Source: Streptomyces spinoverrucosus | GTDB lineage: Bacteria > Actinomycetota > Actinomycetes > Streptomycetales > Streptomycetaceae | Length of the DNA: 64,000 nucleotides | Reading direction: 5' to 3' | Assembly: GCF_015712165.1 (NCBI RefSeq) | Contig: NZ_JADPZX010000003.1 | Span: 392,832 to 456,831 of the forward strand | Part shown: positions 9,674 to 18,721 of the stretch, piece by piece | Position numbering within the stretch: position 1 is the stretch's first letter | How the letters are laid out: every line of letters begins with the position of its first letter | Notes under the pieces: model-generated | What the model saw: the letters and a program-made list of their open reading frames with translations, nothing else | The model's database searches: none | Told to the model about the DNA's origin: nothing | Translations under genes and position numbers: made by a program

Positions 9674-10629
9674 AGTCCCGCCCTCTTGGAGGTCAGTCGC
9701 ATGAACCCGAAGCTCAACACGAACGTGATGACGGCGATGACCACCGAAATGGCCGCGGCCTGCTGGTAGTTGTTTCCGACGGCCACGGTGTACGCCAGCA
9801 TGTTCGGGGTGAACGTGCTGGAGATGTTCGAGGAGATCTGGCGCAGCACGGCCGGCTCGGAGTACAGCTGAAGTGTGCCGATGATCGAGAACACCGTGGT
9901 CATGACGATGGACGGGGCGATGATCGGGACCTTGATGCGCCAGGCGATGGTCCAGTTTCCGGCCCCGTCGATCCTCGCCGCCTCGTAGAGCTCCTGCGGG
10001 ATGGACTGCAGCGCCGAGAACATGATCAGCATGTTGTAGCCGGTCCACAGCCAGGTCGACACGTTCGCCGCCGACCACAGCACGGCACCCGGGCCGAGGA
10101 AGTCGGGATGCAGACCGATGGCGTTCAACAGGTCCACGACCGGGCTGAGTTGCGGCGAGTAGAGGTACGACCACATGATCGCGGCGATGACACCGGGCAC
10201 CGCGTACGGCATGAACGCGGTGATGCGGAAGAACCCCTTGAGCTTCAGCAGCGGGGAGTCCAGCAGCAGTGCCATGACCAGCGCGGTGAACAGCATCACA
10301 GGCACCTGCACGACCCCGAACAGGCCGATACGGCCGATGCTGGACCAGAACTCCTGGTTCTGGAACACCTCCACGTACTGCTCGAAACCGCCGAACGTCG
10401 TGTACGAGGTGCCGTACTGCCCGCCGGAGCGGCGCACCACGCGGAAGCTCTGCCACAGCGCGTAGCCGATGGGCACCAGGTAGAACAGGACGAACGGCAG
10501 GAAGAAGGGCGTCAGGAACGCGGCGATGGTCCCGGCCCGGGGGCCGCCGACGTCCAGACGCGGACGGCGGCGGCGACCCCGGGGCGGTGGTGACACCGCG
10601 TCGGCCGGTCGGGTGGCGATGTCGGTCAT
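9670..10629 (-). CDS. Carbohydrate ABC transporter permease (MalF type)
   Basis: A 319-residue permease that pairs with the following MalG-type subunit. A basic, Pro-rich N-terminal tail (residues 1-32) precedes six membrane segments, the first around TIAAFLTPFFLPFVLFYLVP. The EAA loop reads ELYEAARIDGAGNWTIAW. It overlaps the next gene by four bases and starts only 8 bp after the binding-protein gene, so the three transport genes form one operon. ATG start. Confidence 0.93.
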   Translation of the reverse strand: MTDIATRPADAVSPPPRGRRRRPRLDVGGPRAGTIAAFLTPFFLPFVLFYLVPIGYALWQSFRVVRRSGGQYGTSYTTFGGFEQYVEVFQNQEFWSSIGRIGLFGVVQVPVMLFTALVMALLLDSPLLKLKGFFRITAFMPYAVPGVIAAIMWSYLYSPQLSPVVDLLNAIGLHPDFLGPGAVLWSAANVSTWLWTGYNMLIMFSALQSIPQELYEAARIDGAGNWTIAWRIKVPIIAPSIVMTTVFSIIGTLQLYSEPAVLRQISSNISSTFTPNMLAYTVAVGNNYQQAAAISVVIAVITFVLSFGFMRLTSKRAGL

Positions 10630-10636
10630 GCTGCGG

Positions 10637-11971
10637 TCACTTGCCCGCCGTGGCCGGGATGGCCAGGTCCTTCATCGACTTCAGCGCGGCGGACTGGGCG
10701 GCCGCGAGCGCGTCGGTCAGCTTGCCGTCACCGGCGGCCGCCTTGGCCATCGCGTCCTGCAGCGCGAGGTTCACCGTCTTCTGGGTGGGGCCCCAGGCGA
10801 AGTCGGTGTCGACCTTCTTGGACGACTCGGCGAAGACGTCGAAGATCTTCTCGTTGTTGTAGTACGGCACGCCCTTGGACAGCGCCGGCAGCTCCAGTCC
10901 GTCGTTGGACGCCGGGTATAGGCCGCCCAGCTCGTTCGACATCGCGAGCGCCTCGGGGTCGGTGTTCAGCCACGTGTTGAACTCGGCCGCCTCGTAGAGG
11001 TGCTCGCCGCCCTTCATGAACGCGACGGTCGAGCCGCCCCAGTCGCCGGAGTTGCCATTGGGGCCCCAGGTCGGCAACGGCACGATCGACCACTTGCCGG
11101 CCTGGTCGGGCAGGTTGTCCCGGATGCCGCTGTAACCCCAGGCGGCACCGACCTGGGTGGCCATCTGGTCGTTCTGGTAGGCGGCGAACATCTGCGTCGA
11201 CCCGTTGGCGATGTCGGTGCGCACGAGCTTGTCGTCGATCAGCTTCTGCCAGTAGTCGGCGACCTGCTTGCTCTTGTCCGACTCCACGGTGACGTGCCAC
11301 TTGTCGTCGGAGTAGCTGTACATCGTCGCGTTGTTCTGCCAGAGGAGCCCGTTGAACCACTCGGCGTTGTTCGGGTCGAAGAACGTGATGGTGAGCTTCG
11401 GGTCCGCCTTGTGCAGCTTCGCCGCGGCGTCCGCGTACTCGTCCCAGGTCGTCGGGATCGGGACGTCGTACTTCTTGAAGATGTCGGTGCGCACGTACAG
11501 GGCCATCGGGCCCGTGTCCTGCGGCAGCGCGAACACCCCGGAATCGTTGAAGCTGGCCTGCGACCAGGTCCACGGAACGAACTTCGACTTGGCGTCGGCG
11601 GCCGTCTTGCAGGCCGAGGCGTCCACGAAGGCGTCCTGGGTGCGCAGCGTGGGCAGCTGGTCGTAGCCGACCTGGGCGAGGTCCGGCGCCTTACCGGCCT
11701 TCAGGGCGTTGCCGATCGCGCCGTACTGGTCGTTGGAGATGTTCTTCGACTCGACCTGGATGTCGGGGTGTTCCTTGTTCCACAGGTCGACGACCTTGTC
11801 CATGCCGTTGACGGTGTTCCAGTACTGGAGAGTGACCTTGCCCTTCGCGGGCTCACAGGAGGCGGCGGAGGCGGTGTCCGTCGAGTCGGACGACGAGCAT
11901 CCGGCGAGAACCACCATGCCGGCGGTCGCGGCTGCGATGACGAGGCGGGTGCGGGTGACTGTGCGGCTCAT
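10637..11971 (-). CDS. Sugar ABC transporter substrate-binding lipoprotein
   Basis: A 444-residue extracellular solute-binding protein family 1 member. The N-terminus has a basic start, a hydrophobic core and the lipobox LAGC around residues 21-24, followed by a Ser/Asp linker, so it is a lipid-anchored receptor. The mature part begins with the beta-strand TLQYWNTVNGMDKVVDLWNK, typical of CUT1 sugar receptors, and has LAQVGYDQLPTL and WGPNGNSGDWGGS segments. It is the first gene of the leftward operon that continues with two permeases, alpha-mannosidase and beta-galactosidase. Its ligand is probably a mannose- or galactose-containing oligosaccharide, judged only from the enzymes in the operon. 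Confidence 0.92.
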   Translation of the reverse strand: MSRTVTRTRLVIAAATAGMVVLAGCSSSDSTDTASAASCEPAKGKVTLQYWNTVNGMDKVVDLWNKEHPDIQVESKNISNDQYGAIGNALKAGKAPDLAQVGYDQLPTLRTQDAFVDASACKTAADAKSKFVPWTWSQASFNDSGVFALPQDTGPMALYVRTDIFKKYDVPIPTTWDEYADAAAKLHKADPKLTITFFDPNNAEWFNGLLWQNNATMYSYSDDKWHVTVESDKSKQVADYWQKLIDDKLVRTDIANGSTQMFAAYQNDQMATQVGAAWGYSGIRDNLPDQAGKWSIVPLPTWGPNGNSGDWGGSTVAFMKGGEHLYEAAEFNTWLNTDPEALAMSNELGGLYPASNDGLELPALSKGVPYYNNEKIFDVFAESSKKVDTDFAWGPTQKTVNLALQDAMAKAAAGDGKLTDALAAAQSAALKSMKDLAIPATAGK

Positions 11972-12072
11972 ATCTTCCGTTCCAGAGAGCGACTAGCGGC
12001 GAGGGCTAGGCGGGTCGACGTTGACACCTGAGGCGGATGCCTTCTGGTTGGAATCACGATGTGTGAGCGGTA

Positions 12073-12110
12073 CCGTGAGCGCTCACGGGAGCGGTAACGG
12101 GAGCGGTAAC
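12073..12110. promoter_or_regulatory. LacI-type operator cluster
   Basis: A perfect 16-bp palindrome, CCGTGAGC/GCTCACGG (12073-12088), is followed at once by two tandem copies of GGGAGCGGTAAC (12087-12098 and 12099-12110). A palindrome with a central CG step is typical of LacI-family operators. It lies between the divergent binding-protein gene and the LacI-type regulator, so it should control the sugar operon. Binding is inferred, not shown. Confidence 0.65.
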
Positions 12111-12208
12111 GAGGGGTGGTGGTGGGAAGTGATTGGGAGTGTGCGCTTCGGCCCAGCCGGGTGTCAAGGAATCGTCGCGGCGTTCGGTGTCTGGGGCAGA
12201 ATCGTCAA

Positions 12209-12226
12209 ACGCTCACGACGGAGCGT
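12209..12226. promoter_or_regulatory. Second inverted repeat before the LacI gene
   Basis: ACGCTC and GAGCGT arms separated by six bases share the GCTCAC core with the operator cluster 120 bp away. Located 70 bp upstream of the regulator start, it may serve autoregulation. Confidence 0.4.
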
Positions 12227-12295
12227 GACTTCGGTCGAGGGCGTACTCGGTGTTCCCGTGGCGCGCACGCGCCGGCATCTACGCGGAGGTGAGTG

Positions 12296-13297
12296 ATGGC
12301 GTCGTCGGGGACCGGTCCTCGCAGGGTGACGATCGACGATGTGGCCCGGACCGCCGGGGTGTCCCGGCAGACCGTGTCACGGGCGCTCAACGACAAGAGC
12401 GAGATCGGAGACGCCACCAAGCAGCGCGTCCTGGACGCGGCCACCGCCCTCGGATACCGGCCGAGCCGGTTCGCCCGGGGACTCGTCCGGCAGGACACGA
12501 ACAGTGTCGGGCTCGTCATTCCCGATCTGCTCAACCCGTTCTTCACCGAAGTCGCCGCGGCCGCCCTGGACGCGGCGCGGGCGCGTGGCTGGCACGTCGT
12601 CGTGTACGACACCGGCGACCGCATGGAGGAGGAGCGGGGCACGCTGGAGGTGATCGCCTCGCAGGTGGACGCCGTCGTCGGGTACTTGAGCCACCCGGAG
12701 GAGGAGATCGCGAAGCTGACCCGCGGGCTCCCGGTGGTGCTCATCGACCGCGAGCACCACACCGAGCGGTTCAGCGCGATCCGGATCGACGGCGAGGAAG
12801 GCGTCCACGCCGCGATCCGGTATCTGGTCGAGTCGGGGCACCGGCGCATCGGCATGCTTGATCACGCGGGCCGGTCCGAGCCCAGCGTCCGGCACGAGTG
12901 GTTCGTCGGCGCGATGACCGCCTGCGGGCTGGACGCCGGATCGGTGAGCCGCGCGGACCAGAGCGTCGACGGCGGCGAGAACGCTCTGAACGAACTACTC
13001 GCCGCTCATCCCGACGTGACCGCCGTGTTCACCTTCAACGACATCATCGCCATCGGTGCGTTGCGTGCCGCACGAAGGCTCGGACGCGAGGTTCCGAAAG
13101 ACCTTGCCGTGATCGGCTTCGACGGGCTCCGGCTCGGAGAGCTGGTGGAACCGCCCCTGACCACCGTGGCCCTGGACACGCCGTCGCTGGGTGCGCTGGC
13201 CGTGGATCAGGCGGCCCGGCTGCTGACCGGAAGCGGTTCGCTCAGCCCCGACGAACTGGTGGTCACGGCACAACTGCGACGGCGCGCATCGGCGTAG
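12296..13297 (+). CDS. LacI-family transcriptional regulator
   Basis: A 333-residue repressor. The N-terminal helix-turn-helix reads VTIDDVARTAGVSRQTVSRAL (split by family convention into recognition and hinge helices, residues about 10-60), followed by a periplasmic-binding-protein-like sugar domain from SVGLVIPDLLNPFFTEV to the C-terminus with AVIGFDGLRLGELVEPPLTT. The ATG was chosen over a GTG three bases earlier because GGAGG lies six bases before it. It is transcribed away from the transporter/glycosidase operon with operator-like palindromes between, so it most likely represses that operon until an imported sugar binds. Confidence 0.92.
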   Translation: MASSGTGPRRVTIDDVARTAGVSRQTVSRALNDKSEIGDATKQRVLDAATALGYRPSRFARGLVRQDTNSVGLVIPDLLNPFFTEVAAAALDAARARGWHVVVYDTGDRMEEERGTLEVIASQVDAVVGYLSHPEEEIAKLTRGLPVVLIDREHHTERFSAIRIDGEEGVHAAIRYLVESGHRRIGMLDHAGRSEPSVRHEWFVGAMTACGLDAGSVSRADQSVDGGENALNELLAAHPDVTAVFTFNDIIAIGALRAARRLGREVPKDLAVIGFDGLRLGELVEPPLTTVALDTPSLGALAVDQAARLLTGSGSLSPDELVVTAQLRRRASA

Positions 13298-13473
13298 GCG
13301 GAAGCTGCCCGACGTCCAGGCAGACGCCGACGCTGTTCCAGTCCGCGCGCGGCGGCGCCGACCGGTTTCGACCGTGGCTGCACGGTCATGTTCGCGCTGA
13401 TGCCGGCCGCAGCCGAGGGAGGTCCTCGCGGGGCCGACAGCGGTGGCCGAGGCGGAACTGCGCGCCCAACTGC

Positions 13474-13493
13474 GCAGCAGCGCGCGCTGCTGC
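13474..13493. terminator. Perfect 20-bp palindrome between convergent genes
   Basis: Arms GCAGCAGCGC and GCGCTGCTGC meet without spacer between the 3' ends of the LacI and VanW genes, which converge here. It could act as a bidirectional terminator hairpin, although no T-tract follows. Confidence 0.4.
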
Positions 13494-13508
13494 ACGCTCA
13501 CGCTTCAG

Positions 13509-15251
13509 TCACTCCGAAGGGGCGTCCACCTGCTGACGCTTGTCGGGCGCCTCTTCGCAGACGATCTCGTCACGCGGGGTGTAGTGCGTGTGGAACGGTT
13601 CCCGCTTCACTTCCCGGCCGCCGTCGCGGAAGACGCGCTCCACGGTGACGTCGAAACCTTCGAGCGGGGTCTGCGGCACGCACTCCTTGTCGTTGCTCAC
13701 CTTCCGGGCGGGCTGCTGCACATTGGTGCGCGGTCCCTTGACCGACGTGACCTCGTCGTACTTCTTCGTGCCGAGGAAGGTGACGGTCACCGAGGTGTCG
13801 GTGGACTCGGCCTTGATGTAGATGGCCCTGCCGGAGTCGTTGGTGAACCGCAGGTCGAGGCTGCCCCACGCGACCGTCGCCTCGCGGCCCTCGGGGTAGC
13901 GCTCGATGTAGAAGGAGTGGGCGCCGTGCTCGACGGGCTTGACGCCCGCGAAGAACATCGCGTTGTAGACGGTGGTGGCCACGGAGGAGACACCGCCGCC
14001 GGGTGCCTTGGTGTACAGGTCGTCGAAAATCATGATGCCCTCGACGAAGCCGTTGGCCTCGGTGCGCTCGCCGACGGTGCGGTTGAGGCTCCAGGTCTCG
14101 TTCGGCATGACGACGGAGCCGTTGATGAGTTCCGCGGCCCGGCCGATGTTGGTCGTGCGGTATGCGGCCGGTTCGAAGTTGACGGTGAAGGAGGACATCT
14201 TCTCGGTCAGCCCCAGGCGCGCCGCGTTCTCACGGGTCACCTCCGGCTGGATCTGCCGCGTGTCCACCACACCGGTGCGGGCAGCGCCCGACTTGGTGAG
14301 CAGGGGCAGAACGGCCTTGCCCAGGGCCTTGTCGGTGACCTGAACGCCGGGGCTGGCGTCGGCAGCCACCACGACCTTGTCGCCCGCCAGCCCCAGCCGG
14401 GCGTTGCGGGGCGTGGCGGGGAGGCTGTTCAGGGCGCCGGCCACCGTGGGCGTGGCCCGCAGGCCCTTGCTGTCGAGATTCGGCGTGAGCGTGCCGGAGT
14501 CGTCCGGCCGCATCGTCAGGTACTGGCCCAGCTCGGCCGGGGCGATCGTGAACCGCTTGTCGCGCGCCGTGAGCGTGACAGGTGCCGACATCGCCGGCCG
14601 CGCGAACTCGCGCACCGCCCGCCGTACCTCTTCCGCGCTGACCTTCGGCTTGGTCTCGCGGGCGGGCAGCACCGTGACCGAGTCCGCCGCGCCGCGCAGG
14701 AACGGAGCGCGCAGGGCGCCGATCGCGGCGTCCACGTCCAGCGCGTACCCGGTGCGTGGCGCGACCTGCTCGACGCGGCCGTCGTCGAAGGAGACGGCGC
14801 CGTCGCGGGCCTGCTGGTCGAGCGACCTCGCCAGCTTCCCGAGGGCGGCACGGGCCTTGTCGTCGTCGACCCGTACGACCGGCTCGACGTCACCGCCCGA
14901 GCGGAACAGTCCGCCGATCGCGCCGACGGGGTCAGCGCCGGTGGTCTCCGCCTGTTCGAGGGTTGCCTGGATGTCGAAGGTGAGTCCCGCCTGCCGCGGA
15001 TCGATCGTGCCCTTGCGGTCGCCGACCTTCACCGCCAGCTTCCGCGGGCCAGTCGCCGCCAGGTGCTGCTCCAGCTTGGTGGTGGCTTCCGCGCGAGTGA
15101 GACCCCCGATGTCCACGCCGCGCACCGTCGTACCCGCCTCGATCTCACCGCCGGTGACCAGCAGCGCTGCGAGATACAGGCCGCCGACACCGACGGTCAG
15201 CGCACCGCTGGCCAGGGCGAAGGGCGGGAGCGCGGGTATTCGGGGGTGCAT
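13509..15251 (-). CDS. VanW-family cell-surface protein
   Basis: A 580-residue membrane-anchored protein. Residues about 13-33 form an N-terminal transmembrane/signal anchor (ALASGALTVGVGGLYLAALL). Two putative peptidoglycan-binding YoaR-like domains follow (one near GVDIGGLTRAEATTKLEQHL), then a VanW domain (about 380-520) with TTNIGRAAELINGSVVMP, GGGVSSVATTVYNA and a basic end. AGGAG precedes the ATG. VanW proteins are frequent in Actinobacteria and are presumed to act in cell-wall metabolism, but their activity is not established; resistance to vancomycin should not be assumed. It appears monocistronic. Confidence 0.88.
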   Translation of the reverse strand: MHPRIPALPPFALASGALTVGVGGLYLAALLVTGGEIEAGTTVRGVDIGGLTRAEATTKLEQHLAATGPRKLAVKVGDRKGTIDPRQAGLTFDIQATLEQAETTGADPVGAIGGLFRSGGDVEPVVRVDDDKARAALGKLARSLDQQARDGAVSFDDGRVEQVAPRTGYALDVDAAIGALRAPFLRGAADSVTVLPARETKPKVSAEEVRRAVREFARPAMSAPVTLTARDKRFTIAPAELGQYLTMRPDDSGTLTPNLDSKGLRATPTVAGALNSLPATPRNARLGLAGDKVVVAADASPGVQVTDKALGKAVLPLLTKSGAARTGVVDTRQIQPEVTRENAARLGLTEKMSSFTVNFEPAAYRTTNIGRAAELINGSVVMPNETWSLNRTVGERTEANGFVEGIMIFDDLYTKAPGGGVSSVATTVYNAMFFAGVKPVEHGAHSFYIERYPEGREATVAWGSLDLRFTNDSGRAIYIKAESTDTSVTVTFLGTKKYDEVTSVKGPRTNVQQPARKVSNDKECVPQTPLEGFDVTVERVFRDGGREVKREPFHTHYTPRDEIVCEEAPDKRQQVDAPSE

Positions 15252-15337
15252 GGGTCTCCTGAACGATCGAGATGCCGTGCCTCTGTGCCACGACGCGATG
15301 TGCGAGAGCAGTCAGGCAGCTTACGCACAAGTGGGTG

Positions 15338-15443
15338 CTAATTGGTGTATCCCCGGTCACGTCGGGCATTGTGGATCACGGCCTGATCGATGAGCGCGAC
15401 GGCCTCTTGATCAGGCGGCTGGCCCCAATCGATGAACTGCGCG
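15338..15443 (-). pseudogene. Short C-terminal coding fragment left of IS701
   Basis: Minus-strand frame reading FIDWGQPPDQEAVALIDQAV and ending ARRDRGYTN before a stop abuts the IS701 target site. Codon usage looks coding, and the frame enters from inside the element. This may be the tail of a gene cut by the insertion, but the matching upstream part is not clearly recognisable on the other side. Family not recognised. Confidence 0.35.
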
Positions 15444-15447
15444 CTAG

Positions 15448-16889
15448 TAGGGCTTGGTCAGGTGCGTATTGGTGCTGGTATGTCGCGGTGGCAGGTGGGG
15501 CAGGCGCCGGTCCAGAGGGCGAGGAGTGTCTGTAGCTCGCGGACGACTTGGTAGAGGCTCAGGCCGGCGCCGCGTCTTTTGGGGCCTGGGCCAGTCGTTG
15601 CAGGGTGCAGAAGGCGTGCGCGACGGAGACGAGGGTGACGTGGTGGTGCCAGCCGTTCCAGGTGCGGCCTTCGAAGTGGGCAAGTCCCAGGGCCTGCTTC
15701 ATCTCCCGGTAGTCGTGCTCGATGCGCCAGCGGAGCTTGGCGAGGCGGACCAGTGTGGTCAGGGGCATGCCGGAGGGCAGGTCGGACAGCCAGTACTGCA
15801 CCGGCTCGCTCTCACCGGCGGGCCATTCGGCCAGCAGCCAGCACACGGGCAGTTCCGGGCCGTCGGCGTGCTGGCGAACCTCGCGTCCGGCGGGCCGGAT
15901 GCGCAGGGCCACGAAGCGGGAGTACATCCGCTTGCGGCCCGAGCGGCCGGTGCCGGGCCGGGAGCCCTCCCGCCACTGCACCGGCCGGGCCGCCTTCCGG
16001 CCCACCGCGATGACCAGCTCCTTCACCGAGCGCGGCTTGTCGGGATACTTCGCCACCGGCGGGCGTCCCGTCCCGGAGTACGGCTCGGCCACCACCACCG
16101 CGTCGGCGGGCTGGGCCGACAGCGTGGTGGAGATCCCCACCACGTAGTTCAGGCCGCGGGCCTGCAGTCCGTGCCGGAAGGCCGCGGCGTCGCCGTATCC
16201 GGCGTCCGCAACGGCCAGCGGCACCTCGATGCCCCAGGAGCGGGTCTCATCGAGCATGTCCAGGGCCAGCTGCCACTTCTCCACATGCCCGACATCGTTC
16301 GGGATACCGCACGCGGTGCGGCGGGCAACCTTGTCCGCATCGGCCTTCGGCGAGGCGGCATCCCAGGTCTCAGGCAGGAACAGCCGCCAGTTGACTGCCG
16401 CCGAGGCATGGTCGGACGCGAGGTGGAGGGAGACGCCGACCTGGCAGTTGGTGACCTTGCCCGCGGTGCCGGTGTACTGCCGCGACACACACGCCGAGGC
16501 ACTCCCGTCTTTCAGGAACCCGGTGTCGTCGAAGACCAGGGCCTCGGGCCCGATCGCCTCCTCCATCCGCCAGGCGAGCTGGGCCCGGATGTGGGCCGGA
16601 TCCCAGGGGCTGGTCGTGATGAAGTTGGCCAGTGCCTGCCGGTTGCCGTCCGCCCCGAGCCGGGCGGCCATCGGCTCGATGGACTTGCGCTGCCCGTCGG
16701 TCAGCAGACCCCGCAGATACACCTGCCCCCAGCGGCGCTGATCCTTGCGCGCGAACGGCTCGAACACCTCCGCCGCGAACGTCTCCAACTCACCACGCAC
16801 CACAGCAATCTCGTCCGGAGTCACACACCCTCAACGCCGCACCCGTCCCGAAGGACACGCACCACCACAACCGACCTGACCAAGCCCTA
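15448..16889 (-). mobile_element. IS701-family insertion sequence, apparently complete
   Basis: A 1442-bp element bounded by 16-bp perfect terminal inverted repeats, TAGGGCTTGGTCAGGT at the left and its reverse complement at the right (16874-16889). It is flanked on both sides by CTAG (15444-15447 and 16890-16893), which fits the 4-bp YTAR target duplication known for IS701 elements. It carries one intact transposase gene, so it may be a recent insertion. Confidence 0.9.
15559..16824 (-). CDS. IS701-family transposase
   Basis: A 421-residue DDE transposase filling most of the 1.44-kb element. The N-terminal half has the family stretch GQVYLRGLLTDGQRKSIEPM, and the catalytic core begins with LVFDDTGFLKDG (first Asp) and continues through VADAGYGD (second acidic region) to WRIEHDYREMKQALGLAHFE, which carries the conserved Glu. 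The length agrees with intact members of the family. ATG start; no frameshift or in-frame stop is seen, so it may be active. Confidence 0.92.
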   Translation of the reverse strand: MTPDEIAVVRGELETFAAEVFEPFARKDQRRWGQVYLRGLLTDGQRKSIEPMAARLGADGNRQALANFITTSPWDPAHIRAQLAWRMEEAIGPEALVFDDTGFLKDGSASACVSRQYTGTAGKVTNCQVGVSLHLASDHASAAVNWRLFLPETWDAASPKADADKVARRTACGIPNDVGHVEKWQLALDMLDETRSWGIEVPLAVADAGYGDAAAFRHGLQARGLNYVVGISTTLSAQPADAVVVAEPYSGTGRPPVAKYPDKPRSVKELVIAVGRKAARPVQWREGSRPGTGRSGRKRMYSRFVALRIRPAGREVRQHADGPELPVCWLLAEWPAGESEPVQYWLSDLPSGMPLTTLVRLAKLRWRIEHDYREMKQALGLAHFEGRTWNGWHHHVTLVSVAHAFCTLQRLAQAPKDAAPA

Positions 16890-17022
16890 CTAGGCGACCA
16901 CCTGGAAAACCAGGGTCGCTTCGGCACCAGTCACCCGGCACCGGCCACGACTCCGGCCGAAGCGGGACGGCCGTCTTCCTCGCCTGCGAGGCCGATGTGC
17001 AGCGCAGCTTGGCGGAGCGCGG

Positions 17023-18240
17023 TCAGGGCTGTCGGTGCGTCGAGGGGGCACCGGCGGCTCGGGCCCCTGCTTCGGCCTCGTCACCCAGCCGGTCGACGAC
17101 GAGCATCGCGACGTCGTCCCCCAGGCTGCCCCCGGTGTGGCGGATGAGTTCCAGGTGCAGTTCTTCGAGGAACTCCGGCGGAGTGCAGGACATCCGCACC
17201 GATTCCGCGATTTCGGTCAGGGGGAAGAACCTGTTGTCGGCGTCGCGGGCTTCGTTCACGCCGTCCGTGTGCAGCAGCAGACGGTCACCGGGTTCAAAGG
17301 CGTAGCTCTCGGGTTCGGCAGGAGGAAGGGTGATGAAGTCCTCAAGGCCAAGGGGCGGCAGGGGGCAGGCGGGCACCAGTTCCTGAGCCCTGCCCCGGTG
17401 CAGTCGCAGCGGAGGCAGGTGGCCGCGGTTGACCACGTGGACCAAGTGAGTGTCCGGCACCTCGACCAACAGAGCGGTGACGAAGCTCTCCGCCAGGTCC
17501 TCGGCGCCGTCCTTGCGATCGCCGCCCTCCTGACCGGGTCCGGCGGAGTCCGCCACGGCGCCTTCCCGCCGCAGTGCCGCCGCGCAGTGGTTCATGACCT
17601 GCACGAGGTCGTCCTCGTAGTGCACGGCTTCGCGGAACGCGCCCAGCACCACTGCGGCCGCGCGCACGGCGGGCAGCCCCTTGCCCCGGACGTCCCCGAC
17701 GATCATCCGGACGCCGTAGCGGGTCGGCACCGCGTCGTACAGGTCGCCGCCGATCCGCGCACCGGCCTCGGCCGCGAGGTACATGCTGGCTGCCCGCACG
17801 GGGCCCAGCCGGGCGGGTACGGGCCTCAGGATGACCTCCTGTGCCGCCACGGCGATCCGGCGAACCTGTTTGAACTCACTCTCCCTGCGCGTGCGCACGG
17901 CATTGCTCATGGTGATGCTCGCGACGGACACGACGAGCAGGCCCAGGATGTTGCTGTACGTCTGCCCGTCCTCCCAGGAGCGGTGGAGCGTGGCGCTTGT
18001 CACGGTGACGGCCAGGGCTCCGGCCGCCGCCGAAAGGGTGGCCAGGGGACCCAGCGTCAGCGCCGCGAGCGCCGGCATCGCTGTGAGGAGTGGGCCGGTG
18101 TACATGACGTGTGCGGGTGAGAGCTCGATCCCGAGCCCGACCAGGATGATCACGAAAGGCACACATTGCGCGAGCCCGCAGAGAAACCGGCTGTGACCGT
18201 CCGCTCCTGGTAGGTGAGCGCAGCGGAAGAGCGACCGCAT
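17023..18240 (-). CDS. Membrane-bound PP2C/SpoIIE-type serine phosphatase
   Basis: A 405-residue protein starting at the ATG at 18240 (MRSLFRCAHL). The frame is open further upstream, but that part lacks coding character. Four to five hydrophobic segments occupy residues about 20-110 (LCGLAQCVPFVIILVGLGIE onwards), followed by a cytoplasmic SpoIIE/RsbU phosphatase domain. The metal-binding motifs GARIGGDLYDA, GDVRGKGLPA and LGDDVAMLVV are present, and LLLHTDGVNEARD holds another metal ligand. Such phosphatases dephosphorylate anti-sigma-factor antagonists (STAS proteins) and are abundant in Streptomyces. No sensor domain other than the membrane part and no anti-sigma partner is adjacent. Confidence 0.9.
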   Translation of the reverse strand: MRSLFRCAHLPGADGHSRFLCGLAQCVPFVIILVGLGIELSPAHVMYTGPLLTAMPALAALTLGPLATLSAAAGALAVTVTSATLHRSWEDGQTYSNILGLLVVSVASITMSNAVRTRRESEFKQVRRIAVAAQEVILRPVPARLGPVRAASMYLAAEAGARIGGDLYDAVPTRYGVRMIVGDVRGKGLPAVRAAAVVLGAFREAVHYEDDLVQVMNHCAAALRREGAVADSAGPGQEGGDRKDGAEDLAESFVTALLVEVPDTHLVHVVNRGHLPPLRLHRGRAQELVPACPLPPLGLEDFITLPPAEPESYAFEPGDRLLLHTDGVNEARDADNRFFPLTEIAESVRMSCTPPEFLEELHLELIRHTGGSLGDDVAMLVVDRLGDEAEAGARAAGAPSTHRQP

Positions 18241-18690
18241 GCGTACAGCCTGCCTCGCCGACCTCAGCGCTTCCACCTGTCGCGCTTGACCGGGGGGCTG
18301 CCGCAGCGGTTCGTGGTCCAGGAGGTGATGCGGCGAGGCACGGCTCTGCGGCCCCCATGGTTCGCCGGACATCGCCCCAGCAGGCGCCCGCACCCGGCGA
18401 TCAGTACCGGAAAGCCGCCGCCAGACAAAGGGGAGGCGGGCCAGGGGAGGCCTCGCCCGCCACCGGCCCCCGAGAGGCATGAGACCGCGCGGCCTCCTCG
18501 CTCGCGTACAGAGCGCTCCAGGAGCACGGAGGCGCCGGCGCCTCACCCCCAAGCGAACACGGTCAAGGCCGGGTGGATCGCCGAGGTCCGTCCGTTCCAC
18601 TGGGACACGCGGGCTATCGCCGACGCCTGCGCCGTGCCGACACCTCCAGACTGAGGCCGACGGTAAATCCGCTGGTCACAGCCACTCGCC
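18241..18690. other. Non-coding or degraded stretch
   Basis: No recognisable gene. Frames are open but show no family signature or steady codon bias. Confidence 0.4.
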
Positions 18691-18721
18691 GAGGATTGCC
18701 ACCAGCACGGTTGCCTCGCAT

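Noticed and set aside
8781..10456. Long N-terminal extensions of the GH38 and MalG reading frames into upstream genes
   Set aside because: The extensions overlap well-supported permease genes out of frame and lack family similarity; internal starts fit the families and give the usual GTGA coupling.
13443..15341. 632-codon plus-strand open frame over the VanW gene
   Set aside because: Antisense shadow without motifs.
15454..16893. 479-codon plus-strand open frame inside IS701
   Set aside because: Shadow of the transposase on the other strand; the element has a single real gene.
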